From: an uncultured delta proteobacterium
GTDB lineage: Bacteria > Myxococcota > Myxococcia > Myxococcales > 40CM-4-68-19
Assembly (NCBI GenBank): GCA_903911145.1
Contig: CAIWCD010000015.1
Coordinates: 1-64,000, forward strand
Direction: 5' to 3'
Length of the DNA: 64,000 nucleotides
In this document: positions 33,731 to 41,532 of the stretch, one piece after another
Position numbering within the stretch: the stretch's first letter is position 1
How the letters are laid out: each line of letters opens with the position of its first letter
The notes under the pieces: generated by a model
Databases searched by the model: none
The model's input: the letters and a program-made list of their open reading frames with translations, nothing else
What the model was told of the DNA's origin: nothing
Program-made: the position numbers and the translations under genes

Positions 33731-34324
33731 CTAAGGGTGCGGCTTGACAGACGCCCACCAGCTGGTCCAGGCCGCAGCGTCGTCGCCAAACTCTTTTCCC
33801 GTGCAGCTCGCGAGGCTCTTGAGTGACGCCTGGCGGATCTCGGCTGGCTTGTCGGACGTCGCCCCTTCGAGCAGAGCAGGGACGATGCAGTCGAACTTCT
33901 GCTTGGCGCAATCCTCGTAGCAGATCCCGACGAGAGCCTTCGCAAGGGCGATGCGCAGATCGGGATCGTGGCTCGCCTCGAAGCGGGTCTGCAACGCAGG
34001 TGCGGCGGGCTTGCCGAGCGCCTGCACGGCGGCGATCGCCTGGCGCAACTCATCGCGCGGGGGACCTTCCTTGCCCTTCTGCTCCTGCACCAGCGCCTGG
34101 ATGCGACCTGCCAATTCATCTGCGCGCTTCGCCGGATCGCTCTCGTCGGCTGCCGTCTTGAGCTGCTTGGCGCAGTCGTCGATCGCGAGCCCCGCGCGCA
34201 GTTGCCCCTGCGCCTGCAGTGTGCGGCAGGTCGCGCGATACTCATCAAGAGGATCGACCGCGGTCTTGCACGCCGCGATGGCAGTCATCGAGAGCAGAAG
34301 ACCAATCAACGGAGTCCGGTTCAT
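33731..34324 (-). CDS. Lipoprotein with HEAT-like repeats
   Basis: A 197-residue predicted lipoprotein: MNRTPLIGLLLSMTAIAAC gives a signal peptide and lipobox. The mature part is helical, with HEAT-like phrases LQTRFEASHDPDLRIALAKAL and AEIRQASLKSLASC. Several paired Cys suggest disulfides in the periplasm. AAGGCGAC stands before the ATG, which overlaps the stop of a small upstream frame. Function unknown. Confidence 0.8.
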   Translation of the reverse strand: MNRTPLIGLLLSMTAIAACKTAVDPLDEYRATCRTLQAQGQLRAGLAIDDCAKQLKTAADESDPAKRADELAGRIQALVQEQKGKEGPPRDELRQAIAAVQALGKPAAPALQTRFEASHDPDLRIALAKALVGICYEDCAKQKFDCIVPALLEGATSDKPAEIRQASLKSLASCTGKEFGDDAAAWTSWWASVKPHP

Positions 34325-34527
34325 GTGTCGCCTTGCGATTCGTCGCCGCCGCAGACGAGCATCGCGACGCCAAAGTCCGCGTCGAGGGAAGCGCATGGCC
34401 GAGCCGCATCTTTCTTCGGCGAACGCTTCTGTGGCGGAGGTCGGCTGGCTGGCGGTGGCCGACTCTTGCTGCGCGCGGGTGCTGCTCGCGTCGCAGTGCG
34501 GCTATCGGGGTCTTCCGGTCGCGGCAT
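34321..34527 (-). CDS. Possible 68-residue protein, translationally coupled to the HEAT lipoprotein gene
   Basis: An ATG frame of 68 codons whose TGA overlaps the next ATG as ATGA, the arrangement seen at several real junctions in this window. The first half is Pro/Arg/Lys-rich; the second half contains a more protein-like SLDADFGVAMLVCGGDESQ. No ribosome-binding site or known domain is visible. Without it the stretch 34325-34678 would be empty except for the promoter of the downstream plus-strand lipoprotein. Confidence 0.35.
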   Translation of the reverse strand: MPRPEDPDSRTATRAAPARSKSRPPPASRPPPQKRSPKKDAARPCASLDADFGVAMLVCGGDESQGDT

Positions 34528-34678
34528 GGGGCGCGCCTTCTACACGTCCCCAGCCCTCCCCGCAAGCATCGGCCGCAGGCAGCGTCCATTGTGCTCGACG
34601 CACTGCTGCATCGGTCATGCGACCGAAACGCTCCGCGCCGAAGATGGGCTACTATGGAGCAATCTCACGGGAGTGAAA

Positions 34679-35686
34679 ATGCCGCGAAGCGCTCGCATGC
34701 CGATGTTCCTCGCCTCTGCCGTCGTCTGCGCGTTCGCTCTCAGCGCATGCAGCGGGAGCACTCCTGTCCGGTTCGGCCAGGACGCCGGCTCGACAATCGG
34801 CGAACCCTGCCAGTTCGACAGCGACTGCACGCCGCCCAGCCCGCCCGCGGCGATCTGCAACACGGTCACCCATACCTGCATCGCAGGCTGCATCTCGTCG
34901 GGTTGTCCGAGCGGCGAATCGTGCCGGGCCTCGAGCGGCCACTGCATCGCGGGAAGCGGCGGAGGCGCGGGCGGTGGATCGGCTGGCGGCTCGGCGGGAG
35001 GCAGTGCTGGTGGAGCTGGAGGAGGATCCGCGGGAGGAGCCGGCGGAGGCTCTGGCGGAAGCAGCACACTTTGCCAGGCGTGCACGACGGCGGCGAACTG
35101 CCAGGACAACGGCATGTGCATCAGCGATCCGACCCACACGTACAACTACTGCACGCAGGACTGCAGCAGCACGACCTGCCCGACGGGCTACCTCTGCTCG
35201 ACAAACTCGGCCGGCACGGTTCACCAGTGCGTCCCCTCGGGCGGCAGCTGCGCGAATCCTCCGACTGATGGAGGAACGGGCGGTGGCGCGGGTGGCGGCA
35301 GCGGCGGCGGCTCCGGTGGCAGCGGCCCGACCGACCCGAACAATCCGTCCGACGGCAGCGGCAGCAACAACGATCAGTGCGCGGGATGCAACGTTAACAA
35401 CGACTGCGTAGCTGGCGGCATCTGCGTTGGCAGCACCAACTCAGGCATGACCGATGGCATCTGCGAGAAGTCGTGCGATCCGAGCCAGACGGTTACGTTC
35501 GCCGGGATCTCGATCAACTTCGCTTGCGTCACGCAGCAGTGCGCCGCGGATGTCGGATCGCTCAACATCAACGGCGCGCTGGCAGACTGCCTCGTCAGCT
35601 ACGCAAGCTGCGGCCCAGTCGATGGCACCAGCGCGTCGTTCTGCAATCCGGCGCTTCCCCAATGCGGCACCGGTTCCGGCCTCTAG
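34679..35686 (+). CDS. Cysteine-rich, glycine-linked lipoprotein
   Basis: A 335-residue predicted lipoprotein. The signal peptide MPRSARMPMFLASAVVCAFA ends in LSAC. Three Cys-rich modules (about 38-85, 135-190, 240-335) contain EGF-like or Dickkopf-like spacings such as CQFDSDC, CQACTTAANCQDNGMC and CAGCNVNNDC. They are joined by two long Gly/Ser/Ala linkers (about 88-130, 200-220). Such proteins are common on myxobacterial surfaces. GGGAG is the ribosome-binding site. An intrinsic terminator follows the stop. Role unknown. Confidence 0.88.
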   Translation: MPRSARMPMFLASAVVCAFALSACSGSTPVRFGQDAGSTIGEPCQFDSDCTPPSPPAAICNTVTHTCIAGCISSGCPSGESCRASSGHCIAGSGGGAGGGSAGGSAGGSAGGAGGGSAGGAGGGSGGSSTLCQACTTAANCQDNGMCISDPTHTYNYCTQDCSSTTCPTGYLCSTNSAGTVHQCVPSGGSCANPPTDGGTGGGAGGGSGGGSGGSGPTDPNNPSDGSGSNNDQCAGCNVNNDCVAGGICVGSTNSGMTDGICEKSCDPSQTVTFAGISINFACVTQQCAADVGSLNINGALADCLVSYASCGPVDGTSASFCNPALPQCGTGSGL

Positions 35687-35714
35687 GCACGACGTCGCGG
35701 ATTGATGGATTCAG

Positions 35715-35750
35715 ACGGCCTCCGGCACCTCGCCGGGGGCCGTTTCATTT
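35715..35750 (+). terminator. Intrinsic terminator after the Cys-rich lipoprotein gene
   Basis: ACGGCCTCCGGC and GCCGGGGGCCGT pair over 12 bases with one G-U, loop ACCTC, followed by TTCATTT. Confidence 0.85.
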
Positions 35751-35784
35751 CCGCCTCGGAAATCGCGCGCGGCCGCACGCCAGG

Positions 35785-35792
35785 CTGTGCTA
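35785..35792 (+). promoter_or_regulatory. CTGTGCTA element before queF
   Basis: CTGTGCTA ends 12 bases before the queF ATG. The spacing fits a -10 box with a very short leader. No good -35 hexamer is visible. Confidence 0.45.
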
Positions 35793-35804
35793 GACCGCGC
35801 CGCC

Positions 35805-36212
35805 ATGACGACGAAAAAGAGCCGCATCGCAGTCGCAGACAAGGACCTCTCGCCGCGCAGGCCGACCGCGCCGAGCAAGCGGCTCGAGACGTTTCCGAAT
35901 CCGAATCCGAAGCGCGAATACGAGATCCGTTTCGACTGCCCCGAGTTCACCTGCCTCTGTCCGATGACTGGGCAGCCCGACTTCGCGACCATCAAGATCA
36001 GCTACGTCCCGGCGGCGCGCTGCGTGGAGCTCAAGAGCCTCAAGGTCTACCTCTGGAGCTTCCGCGACGAGGGCCACTTTCACGAGGCAGTGACGAATCG
36101 GATCCTCGACGATCTTGTCGCGGCGCTTGCTCCTCGGCGGCTCGAAGTCACGGGCGACTTCTGGGTTCGCGGCGGCATTCACACCGTCGTGATTGCCCGC
36201 CACGAAGCGTAG
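35805..36212 (+). CDS. queF: NADPH-dependent preQ0 reductase
   Basis: A 135-residue single-domain (type I) QueF. It reduces 7-cyano-7-deazaguanine to preQ1 for queuosine in tRNA. The catalytic Cys and neighbours are in [14 protein letters not shown] near 48-61, and [22 protein letters not shown] (about 73-94) is the QueF substrate motif. Length fits the short form. The BoxD-like gene follows after 48 bases with its own CTGTGCTA element. Confidence 0.96.
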   Translation: MTTKKSRIAVADKDLSPRRPTAPSKRLETFPNPNPKREYEIRFDCPEFTCLCPMTGQPDFATIKISYVPAARCVELKSLKVYLWSFRDEGHFHEAVTNRILDDLVAALAPRRLEVTGDFWVRGGIHTVVIARHEA

Positions 36213-36240
36213 CTCGCTGGTGCTGCGCGCATCCGCGTGG

Positions 36241-36248
36241 CTGTGCTA
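36241..36248 (+). promoter_or_regulatory. CTGTGCTA element before the BoxD-like gene
   Basis: CTGTGCTA ends 12 bases before the ATG at 36261, the same distance as at queF. Confidence 0.45.
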
Positions 36249-36260
36249 TCCAGCGCAGCC

Positions 36261-37856
36261 ATGTCCATCCAGACGCTGAGCAGCTTCGTGCAGGACTCCT
36301 GGGTGCCCGGCCAGGGCGCTCTCGCTTCACTCTTCAATCCCGCGACAGAGGAAGAACTGGCCCGCACCGGGACCGGCGGAATCGACTTCGGTGCGGCGCT
36401 CGAGTACGCGCGCAAGAGCGGGCAGGCACTGCGTGAGCTCACCTTTGCCGAGCGCGGAGCCGCGCTGCGCGCGCTCTCGAAGATGCTTCATGGTCACCGC
36501 GACGAGCTGATTGGGCTGGCGATCCAGAACGGCGGCAACACGCGTTCGGATGCGAAATTCGATATCGACGGAGCCATCGCGACGCTCGCGCACTATGGAG
36601 ATCTCGGCGCAGGGCTCGGCAGCTTGCGCGTCCTGCGCGATGGAGACGCGGTGCAACTCGGCCGCACGGCGCGCTACGCCGGAATCCATTTCTGGTCGCC
36701 GCGCGAAGGAGTGGCGGTCCATATCAACGCCTTCAATTTTCCTGCGTGGGGAATGGCCGAGAAGCTCGCGACCGCGCTGCTGGCGGGAATGCCGGTGATC
36801 AGCAAGCCCGCCACTAGCAGCGCGCTGGTGGCATTCCGGGCCGCGCAGCTCTGCGTCGAAGCGAAGGCGCTTCCGCCGGGCACCCTCAGCTTCCTCTGCG
36901 GATCATCCGGCGATCTGCTCGATCGCTTGAACCCCAACGATGTGGTCGCGTTCACGGGAGGCGCGCAGACGGCCGAGAAGCTGCGCGGGCAGCTTGCGCC
37001 GCGCGGCGTCCGGCTCAATGTCGAGGCCGACTCGCTCAACTCCGCGCTGCTCGGGCCCGATGTCGAACCGGGCTCGCCGAGTTGGGACATTTTCGTTGCG
37101 GATGTCGCGCGGGACATCACGCAGAAGGCCGGACAGAAGTGCACGGCCACGCGCCGCATCTTCGTGCCGCAGGAGAGGATCAGCGCGGTTCAGGAAGCGC
37201 TCATCGAGCGACTCTCGACAGTGAAGGTCGGCGACCCCGCGGTTGCAGAGGTGACGATGGGCCCGCTTGCGACGCGCGATCAGCTCCGCGACATCAAGGC
37301 CGGACTGGCCCGACTGCGTGCAGAGGCGACGAGCGTCTTCGGTGGAGAGGGCACGGTCGTTCCACTCTCCGCAGATCCGAGCAAAGGCTTCTTCATCGGG
37401 CCGACGCTGCTTCTCTGCTCATCGCCGCACGCGGCCGTCGCGCTCCATCGCGATGAGGTGTTCGGACCCGCGGCGACGCTCTGCCCGCTTCAACCTGGCA
37501 GCGCCAGTGAGCAGGCCAGAGAGGCGGCCCTGCTGATCAAGAGGGGCGGAGGCAGCCTCGTCTGCTCCGTCTTCAGCGACGACCGTGCGTTTCTCAGCGA
37601 AGCAGTGCTCGGCCTCGCATCAGCGCATGGCCGCGTATATCTCGGCAGCGAGAAGGTGGCGGGACAGACATTCGGGCCGGGAACCGTCCTGCCCCAGCTC
37701 GTTCACGGCGGCCCTGGACATGCGGGCGGCGGCGAAGAGCTTGGGGGATTGCGCGGGATGGCGTTCTATTCGCAGCGAACTGCGCTGCAAGGAGATCGCG
37801 CGCTGCTCGACGCGATCGTCCCCGCAGCCGCACCAGCGGCAGCTCCGACGATCTAG
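36261..37856 (+). CDS. Aldehyde dehydrogenase of the BoxD/PaaZ type
   Basis: A 531-residue aldehyde dehydrogenase. NFPAWGMAEKLATALLAGMPVISKP near 156-180 and the catalytic Cys in QKAGQKCTATRRI near 288-300 match the phenylacetate/benzoate branch (PaaZ N-domain, BoxD). It lacks the C-terminal MaoC hydratase of PaaZ, so the single-domain 3,4-dehydroadipyl-CoA semialdehyde dehydrogenase BoxD is the best guess. No other box or paa gene is in the window, so the pathway is unproven. A tail of Ala/Pro residues ends the protein. Confidence 0.82.
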   Translation: MSIQTLSSFVQDSWVPGQGALASLFNPATEEELARTGTGGIDFGAALEYARKSGQALRELTFAERGAALRALSKMLHGHRDELIGLAIQNGGNTRSDAKFDIDGAIATLAHYGDLGAGLGSLRVLRDGDAVQLGRTARYAGIHFWSPREGVAVHINAFNFPAWGMAEKLATALLAGMPVISKPATSSALVAFRAAQLCVEAKALPPGTLSFLCGSSGDLLDRLNPNDVVAFTGGAQTAEKLRGQLAPRGVRLNVEADSLNSALLGPDVEPGSPSWDIFVADVARDITQKAGQKCTATRRIFVPQERISAVQEALIERLSTVKVGDPAVAEVTMGPLATRDQLRDIKAGLARLRAEATSVFGGEGTVVPLSADPSKGFFIGPTLLLCSSPHAAVALHRDEVFGPAATLCPLQPGSASEQAREAALLIKRGGGSLVCSVFSDDRAFLSEAVLGLASAHGRVYLGSEKVAGQTFGPGTVLPQLVHGGPGHAGGGEELGGLRGMAFYSQRTALQGDRALLDAIVPAAAPAAAPTI

Positions 37857-37877
37857 TCATCAGATTTCGCGAGGAGA

Positions 37878-37903
37878 GCAGCGCTCGAGAATCCGGGCGC
37901 TGC
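37878..37903. terminator. Possible bidirectional hairpin between convergent genes
   Basis: GCAGCGC and GCGCTGC form a 7-bp perfect stem with a 12-base loop between the ends of the BoxD-like and SDR genes. There is no T-run, so terminator function is weakly supported. Confidence 0.35.
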
Positions 37904-37910
37904 CGCGTAA

Positions 37911-38810
37911 CTACTGGGCTGCGCGCCAGACCTTGAACAGCTCGTCCGCGTCGGCGATGAACCCCTCGTGGCGCGGACGCCAGTCGAGATCGTTCTCCGC
38001 CTTCTCGCTCGAGAGTCGCTGGTCGAGGCAGAGCGCATCGGCGAACACGCCGAACTTCGCACGTGCCTGATCGAGCGCCGTAAACGAGACCTCTCCGTCC
38101 TTGCCTGCAGCGCGGCTCGCTGCGGACGCAATCTCCTTCACGGTTGCACGCGAAGGATCAACCGCGTTGAAGATCGAACCCGCGGGGGCACGCTCAACGA
38201 GGCGAACATAGAGCTCCGCGAGATCGTCGATGTGAACCATGGGCCAGCGATTGCGCCCATCACCGATCGCCTGCGCCGCGCCCTTCGATGCGGTCGCGAA
38301 GAAGCCGCCCGGAATACCGCCGTGCGCGCCGCCATAGACGATACCGGGCCGCACAACGACGGAGCGAACCCCGTCCTTCGCTGCCTCGAGCGCGAGCTTC
38401 TCGTGCGCCGGACGCCAGCCCACGAGCTTCGCGGGATTCAATTCGGCGCTCTCGTCCACCACATCCGCCGTGTCGCCGTAGACCCAGCATCCGCTCGTGT
38501 AGACAAGCGTCGCGCCGACCTGTCCGCGGAGAAGATCGCGCGAAGCGATGATGGTGCGGCGATCGAGATCGACGCCGTTCTCCCCTTGGTGGAACGCGCA
38601 GTGGACGACAGCGGCGCGGCCGTATGCGGCGGGCGCCCATCCGGCAGGATTGCCAAGCTCGCCCTCGACGAGCTTGATTCCCGCAGCGGCGAGATTGGCG
38701 GCCTTGTCCTTCGAGCGAACCAGCGCGAGGACGTCGTGTCCGGCCTTCTTCAATCGCAGTGCGACCGCGTTGCCGATGTACCCAGTGCCACCAGTGACAA
38801 ACACCTTCAT
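37911..38810 (-). CDS. NAD(P)-dependent epimerase/dehydratase-like SDR
   Basis: A 299-residue extended SDR. VTGGTGYIGNAV at 4-15 is the nucleotide-binding motif. VYTSGCWVYGD carries the catalytic Ser region, but the expected YxxxK reads PAHEK, with Pro in place of Tyr. It therefore lacks the usual proton donor and may be a binding protein or use another residue. The start follows GGAGGG by 5 bases. It converges on the BoxD-like gene. Substrate unknown. Confidence 0.85.
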   Translation of the reverse strand: MKVFVTGGTGYIGNAVALRLKKAGHDVLALVRSKDKAANLAAAGIKLVEGELGNPAGWAPAAYGRAAVVHCAFHQGENGVDLDRRTIIASRDLLRGQVGATLVYTSGCWVYGDTADVVDESAELNPAKLVGWRPAHEKLALEAAKDGVRSVVVRPGIVYGGAHGGIPGGFFATASKGAAQAIGDGRNRWPMVHIDDLAELYVRLVERAPAGSIFNAVDPSRATVKEIASAASRAAGKDGEVSFTALDQARAKFGVFADALCLDQRLSSEKAENDLDWRPRHEGFIADADELFKVWRAAQ

Positions 38811-39200
38811 TGAAACCCTCCGCATACTACGGGCGAACGAATCAAGTTGCTTGATCGGCGGGTGAGGAGCCGTGCGCGCGACCCCGACTGACCACGCGCA
38901 AAAGAGCCAACGTGTTTACGCCCAACCAGACGCCGCGCCAAGAGGAAACGCGCATTGATTAAAAGAGGTGATCCATTCTCGGCACGGAGGCGTCACCAGC
39001 GCGTAACCGATTGCGCACCGCCACTTCGACTGCGCGGTCAATCTGGAGGCTCCGGGCGGCGCGCAGTCGGGAGCAAATGTGACGCTGGCCCCGAAACTCT
39101 TCATGGATTTCCGAGTTGACGCATTCGGACATGCCGCGGCCCGGGGCTTGCTTAGGACCTTGTTCGCTGTCCGCCACGTCAACCAGGAGCAGACAAAGCC
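38811..39200. other. Intergenic region between the SDR and lipid-kinase genes
   Basis: About 390 bases between two divergent starts, presumably holding both promoters. GGAGGG lies before the SDR gene and AGGAG before the kinase gene. A minus-strand frame at 38959-39177 (72 codons, GTG start) has mixed composition but no ribosome-binding site or recognisable domain; I do not call it a gene. No strong -35/-10 pair or hairpin is evident. Confidence 0.5.
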
Positions 39201-40304
39201 ATGGTCGCCACTGTTGAGCGGTTGCCGGTGAAGAACAGAGAAGAGCGGGTCGCGGTTCTCCTCAACGCGAACGCCAAGGCGGTCAACGAGAAGCTGCGCA
39301 CCGAACTCGAGCAGTTCGTCGCGCCCGAGGACGTCTACTACTCGCGCTCGTTCGAGGACGCGCGCGCCATCTCGCGGACCGTGCTCGACAAGGGCTATCG
39401 CACGGTGCTCACCGGCGGCGGCGACGGCACGTTCGTTGGCTACGTGAACTGCATGCTCGACGAGGCCGCTTCGCGGCGTGGAAACGAGCACGTCTCCCGC
39501 GGCGGCGCGGCGCTCAAGCTCGCGACCCAGCCCCGCCCGATGCCGCGAATCGGGGTGCTCAAACTCGGTACCGGCAACTCGCTGGCGAATCTCTCCGGAG
39601 CAAGCCCCAAGCGGCTCGGCGTCGTCGAGGATGTGCTCCGCGCGCGCGCCGGAGAGGTCGGCACGAATCAGGACCTCCACTTGCTCTGCCACGAAGGCAA
39701 GCGAGCCCCGTTCGCGGGAATGGGCATCGACGCGGCAGTGCTCAACGACTACGTCAGCGTGAAGAAGGACCTCGGCAGCGGAAAGATGCGCTTCGCTGGA
39801 ATCGGTGGCCTCGGCTACTTCTGGGCCATCGCCGGCAAGACGATCCCGGCCGTGCTGCGTGAGCGCAAGGCAGCGAACGTCGAGATCATCAACCTCGGCG
39901 GACCTGCCCGCCAGCTCGGTCCCGATGGCAAACCGATCGGTCGTGAAATCGCGACGGGCGAAGTGATCTATCGCGGCCCGTGCCGTCTCGCCGCCGCCGG
40001 CACCGTCCCCTGCTACGGGTACAACTTCCAGATCTTCCCGTTCGCCCAGCGCAACCCCGGCCAGTTCCAGCTGCGGCTCACGTCGATGGGCGTTCCGTGG
40101 ATTCTCAAGCACCTGCCCCAGATCTGGCGCGGCAACACGCCCGCGACGGGGATGCTCGACTTCACCTGCGACAAGGTCTCGATCAAGTTCGATCGCGAGA
40201 TGCCGCTTCAGGTCGGTGGTGACGCCGAGGGCTGGCGCAAGGACGTCGTGCTGTCGATGGCGTCCGAGAAGATGGAGCTGATCGACTTCCGCGCGCGCGG
40301 GTAG
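39201..40304 (+). CDS. Diacylglycerol/sphingosine-kinase-like lipid kinase
   Basis: A 367-residue member of the DAGK catalytic family. VAVLLNANAKAVN near 17-29 starts the fold, TGGGDGTFVG near 70-79 is the ATP/catalytic loop and LKLGTGNSLAN near 118-128 the second phosphate loop. It phosphorylates a lipid such as diacylglycerol at the membrane face, without a membrane span of its own. AGGAG lies before the ATG. It is longer than typical bacterial DgkB (about 300), with extra sequence after residue 220. Confidence 0.88.
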   Translation: MVATVERLPVKNREERVAVLLNANAKAVNEKLRTELEQFVAPEDVYYSRSFEDARAISRTVLDKGYRTVLTGGGDGTFVGYVNCMLDEAASRRGNEHVSRGGAALKLATQPRPMPRIGVLKLGTGNSLANLSGASPKRLGVVEDVLRARAGEVGTNQDLHLLCHEGKRAPFAGMGIDAAVLNDYVSVKKDLGSGKMRFAGIGGLGYFWAIAGKTIPAVLRERKAANVEIINLGGPARQLGPDGKPIGREIATGEVIYRGPCRLAAAGTVPCYGYNFQIFPFAQRNPGQFQLRLTSMGVPWILKHLPQIWRGNTPATGMLDFTCDKVSIKFDREMPLQVGGDAEGWRKDVVLSMASEKMELIDFRARG

Positions 40305-40331
40305 CTCCGACGCAGCGTCGTTCAGTTCAAG

Positions 40332-40640
40332 CTAGTCGAGCAGTGCGAGCTCGACCGGCTGGACGCCGTTCGAGATGCAGAGATCCTCGACGCGCATCCA
40401 GAGCTCCTGCACCTCGCTGTTGTCCTGCGCGATGTGCCGTGCGCCTGCGTCGCGCCACCAGAACGACTCGACGAAGATGTTTTGAGTACCAACCTTCTTC
40501 GCGGCGAAGTGCGGCTTCACTTCAGCGACGAGGCCGAGCTCCGCGAGTCGAGCAACGTGCGTGCGCAAGAGGCCCTCGAGCTCCTCTTCGCAGCCCGGCT
40601 TCGCCGTGTACGTGATCACCGTCAGCACCGGTGCCGCCAT
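40332..40640 (-). CDS. ABM-type (antibiotic biosynthesis monooxygenase) small protein
   Basis: A 102-residue ferredoxin-like dimeric domain of the ABM superfamily, with the usual TVITYTAKPGCEEELEGLL start and the FVESFWWRDAGARHIAQD middle. Members include quinol monooxygenases and small stress proteins. It is the last gene of the mdh-sdhA-sdhB strand run, 21 bases after sdhB, with a GAGGGGG ribosome-binding site. A role linked to the quinone pool would fit its place but is not shown. Confidence 0.85.
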   Translation of the reverse strand: MAAPVLTVITYTAKPGCEEELEGLLRTHVARLAELGLVAEVKPHFAAKKVGTQNIFVESFWWRDAGARHIAQDNSEVQELWMRVEDLCISNGVQPVELALLD

Positions 40641-40661
40641 GTGCGCCCCCTCGTGAAGCAG

Positions 40662-41456
40662 CTACGCCGGACCGCCGCCAGCCTTGCGCTCGTCCTTCTG
40701 GAACCAATCGAGCAGCGCCTGCTTGGTCGTCTCGCGATGCATCTCCGCGATGCTCGATGTGAGCGGGATGTGCTTGGGGCATGCCTGCACGCAGTTGCCC
40801 GCCTTGCCGCAATCCGCGACGCCTCCGTCGCCCATCAGCGCGTGGAGACGATCGCCCTTGTTCATCTCGCCCGTCGGATGATCGTTGAAGAGCTTCGCCT
40901 GCGAGATGGCGGCGGCACCGATGAACGCGGTGCTCGTCGTGACCTGCGGGCAGACCTCCATGCAGCAACCGCAGGTCATGCAGGTCGAGAGCGTGTAGCG
41001 GAGATCGGCGTCCTCGGGCGAGAGCCGCGGACCGGGGCCGAGGTCGTGCGTGCCATCGGTCGGCACCCACGCCTGCACGCGCTTGAGGCTCTCGAACATC
41101 TTCTGGCGGTCGACCGAGAGGTCGCGCACGAGCGGAAACTTCTTCATCGGCTGCAGCTTGATCGGCTGCTCGAGATCGAACTGATCGATCAGCGTCGAGC
41201 AGGCCTGGCGCACCTTACCGTTGATGTTCATCGTGCAGGAGCCGCAGACCTCCTCGAGGCAGGCCGCGTCCCAGGCCGGCGGCGTCGTTGCCTTGCCATC
41301 GCTCGTCACCGGGCTGCGCTGGATCTGCATCAGCACCGAGATGACGTTCGCGTTCTTCGTGTACGGAACGTTGAACGTCTCCCAGCGAGCGGGCGCGTTG
41401 GGTCCGTCCTGGCGCTCGATCTGCAGCGTGATGTTTCCTGACTTGGGCGGGGTCAT
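40662..41456 (-). CDS. sdhB: Succinate dehydrogenase iron-sulfur subunit
   Basis: A 264-residue subunit that passes electrons from SdhA toward quinone. The [2Fe-2S] ligands are in CLEEVCGSCTMNINGK near 66-81 plus a distal Cys (VRQAC). The [4Fe-4S] cluster uses CMTCGCCMEVCP near 158-169 and the [3Fe-4S] cluster uses CGKAGNCVQACPKHIPL near 215-231. All ligands are present. GGGAGAG precedes the ATG. Fumarate reductase cannot be excluded by sequence, but the mdh neighbour favours SDH. Confidence 0.96.
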   Translation of the reverse strand: MTPPKSGNITLQIERQDGPNAPARWETFNVPYTKNANVISVLMQIQRSPVTSDGKATTPPAWDAACLEEVCGSCTMNINGKVRQACSTLIDQFDLEQPIKLQPMKKFPLVRDLSVDRQKMFESLKRVQAWVPTDGTHDLGPGPRLSPEDADLRYTLSTCMTCGCCMEVCPQVTTSTAFIGAAAISQAKLFNDHPTGEMNKGDRLHALMGDGGVADCGKAGNCVQACPKHIPLTSSIAEMHRETTKQALLDWFQKDERKAGGGPA

Positions 41457-41476
41457 GCTCTCTCCCGATTCACTGC

Positions 41477-41524
41477 TTACCGAAAGTTATCGAATCGATA
41501 ATTACCGAATGTGTTGAACACCAA
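41477..41524. repeat. AT-rich direct and inverted repeats between sdhA and sdhB
   Basis: Three direct copies of TTAYCGAAW start at 41477, 41487 and 41502 (TTACCGAAA, TTATCGAAT, TTACCGAAT). The middle copy also forms TTATCG-aat-CGATAA with its downstream flank. TTGAACACCAA follows at 41514-41524. They occupy most of the 76-base gap between sdhA and sdhB. Confidence 0.75.
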
Positions 41525-41532
41525 CGATTCGT

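Noticed and set aside
38959-39177. 72-codon minus-strand frame in the SDR/lipid-kinase gap
   Set aside because: Composition is plausible, but there is no ribosome-binding site, domain or coupling to a neighbour. Conservation would be needed to accept it.
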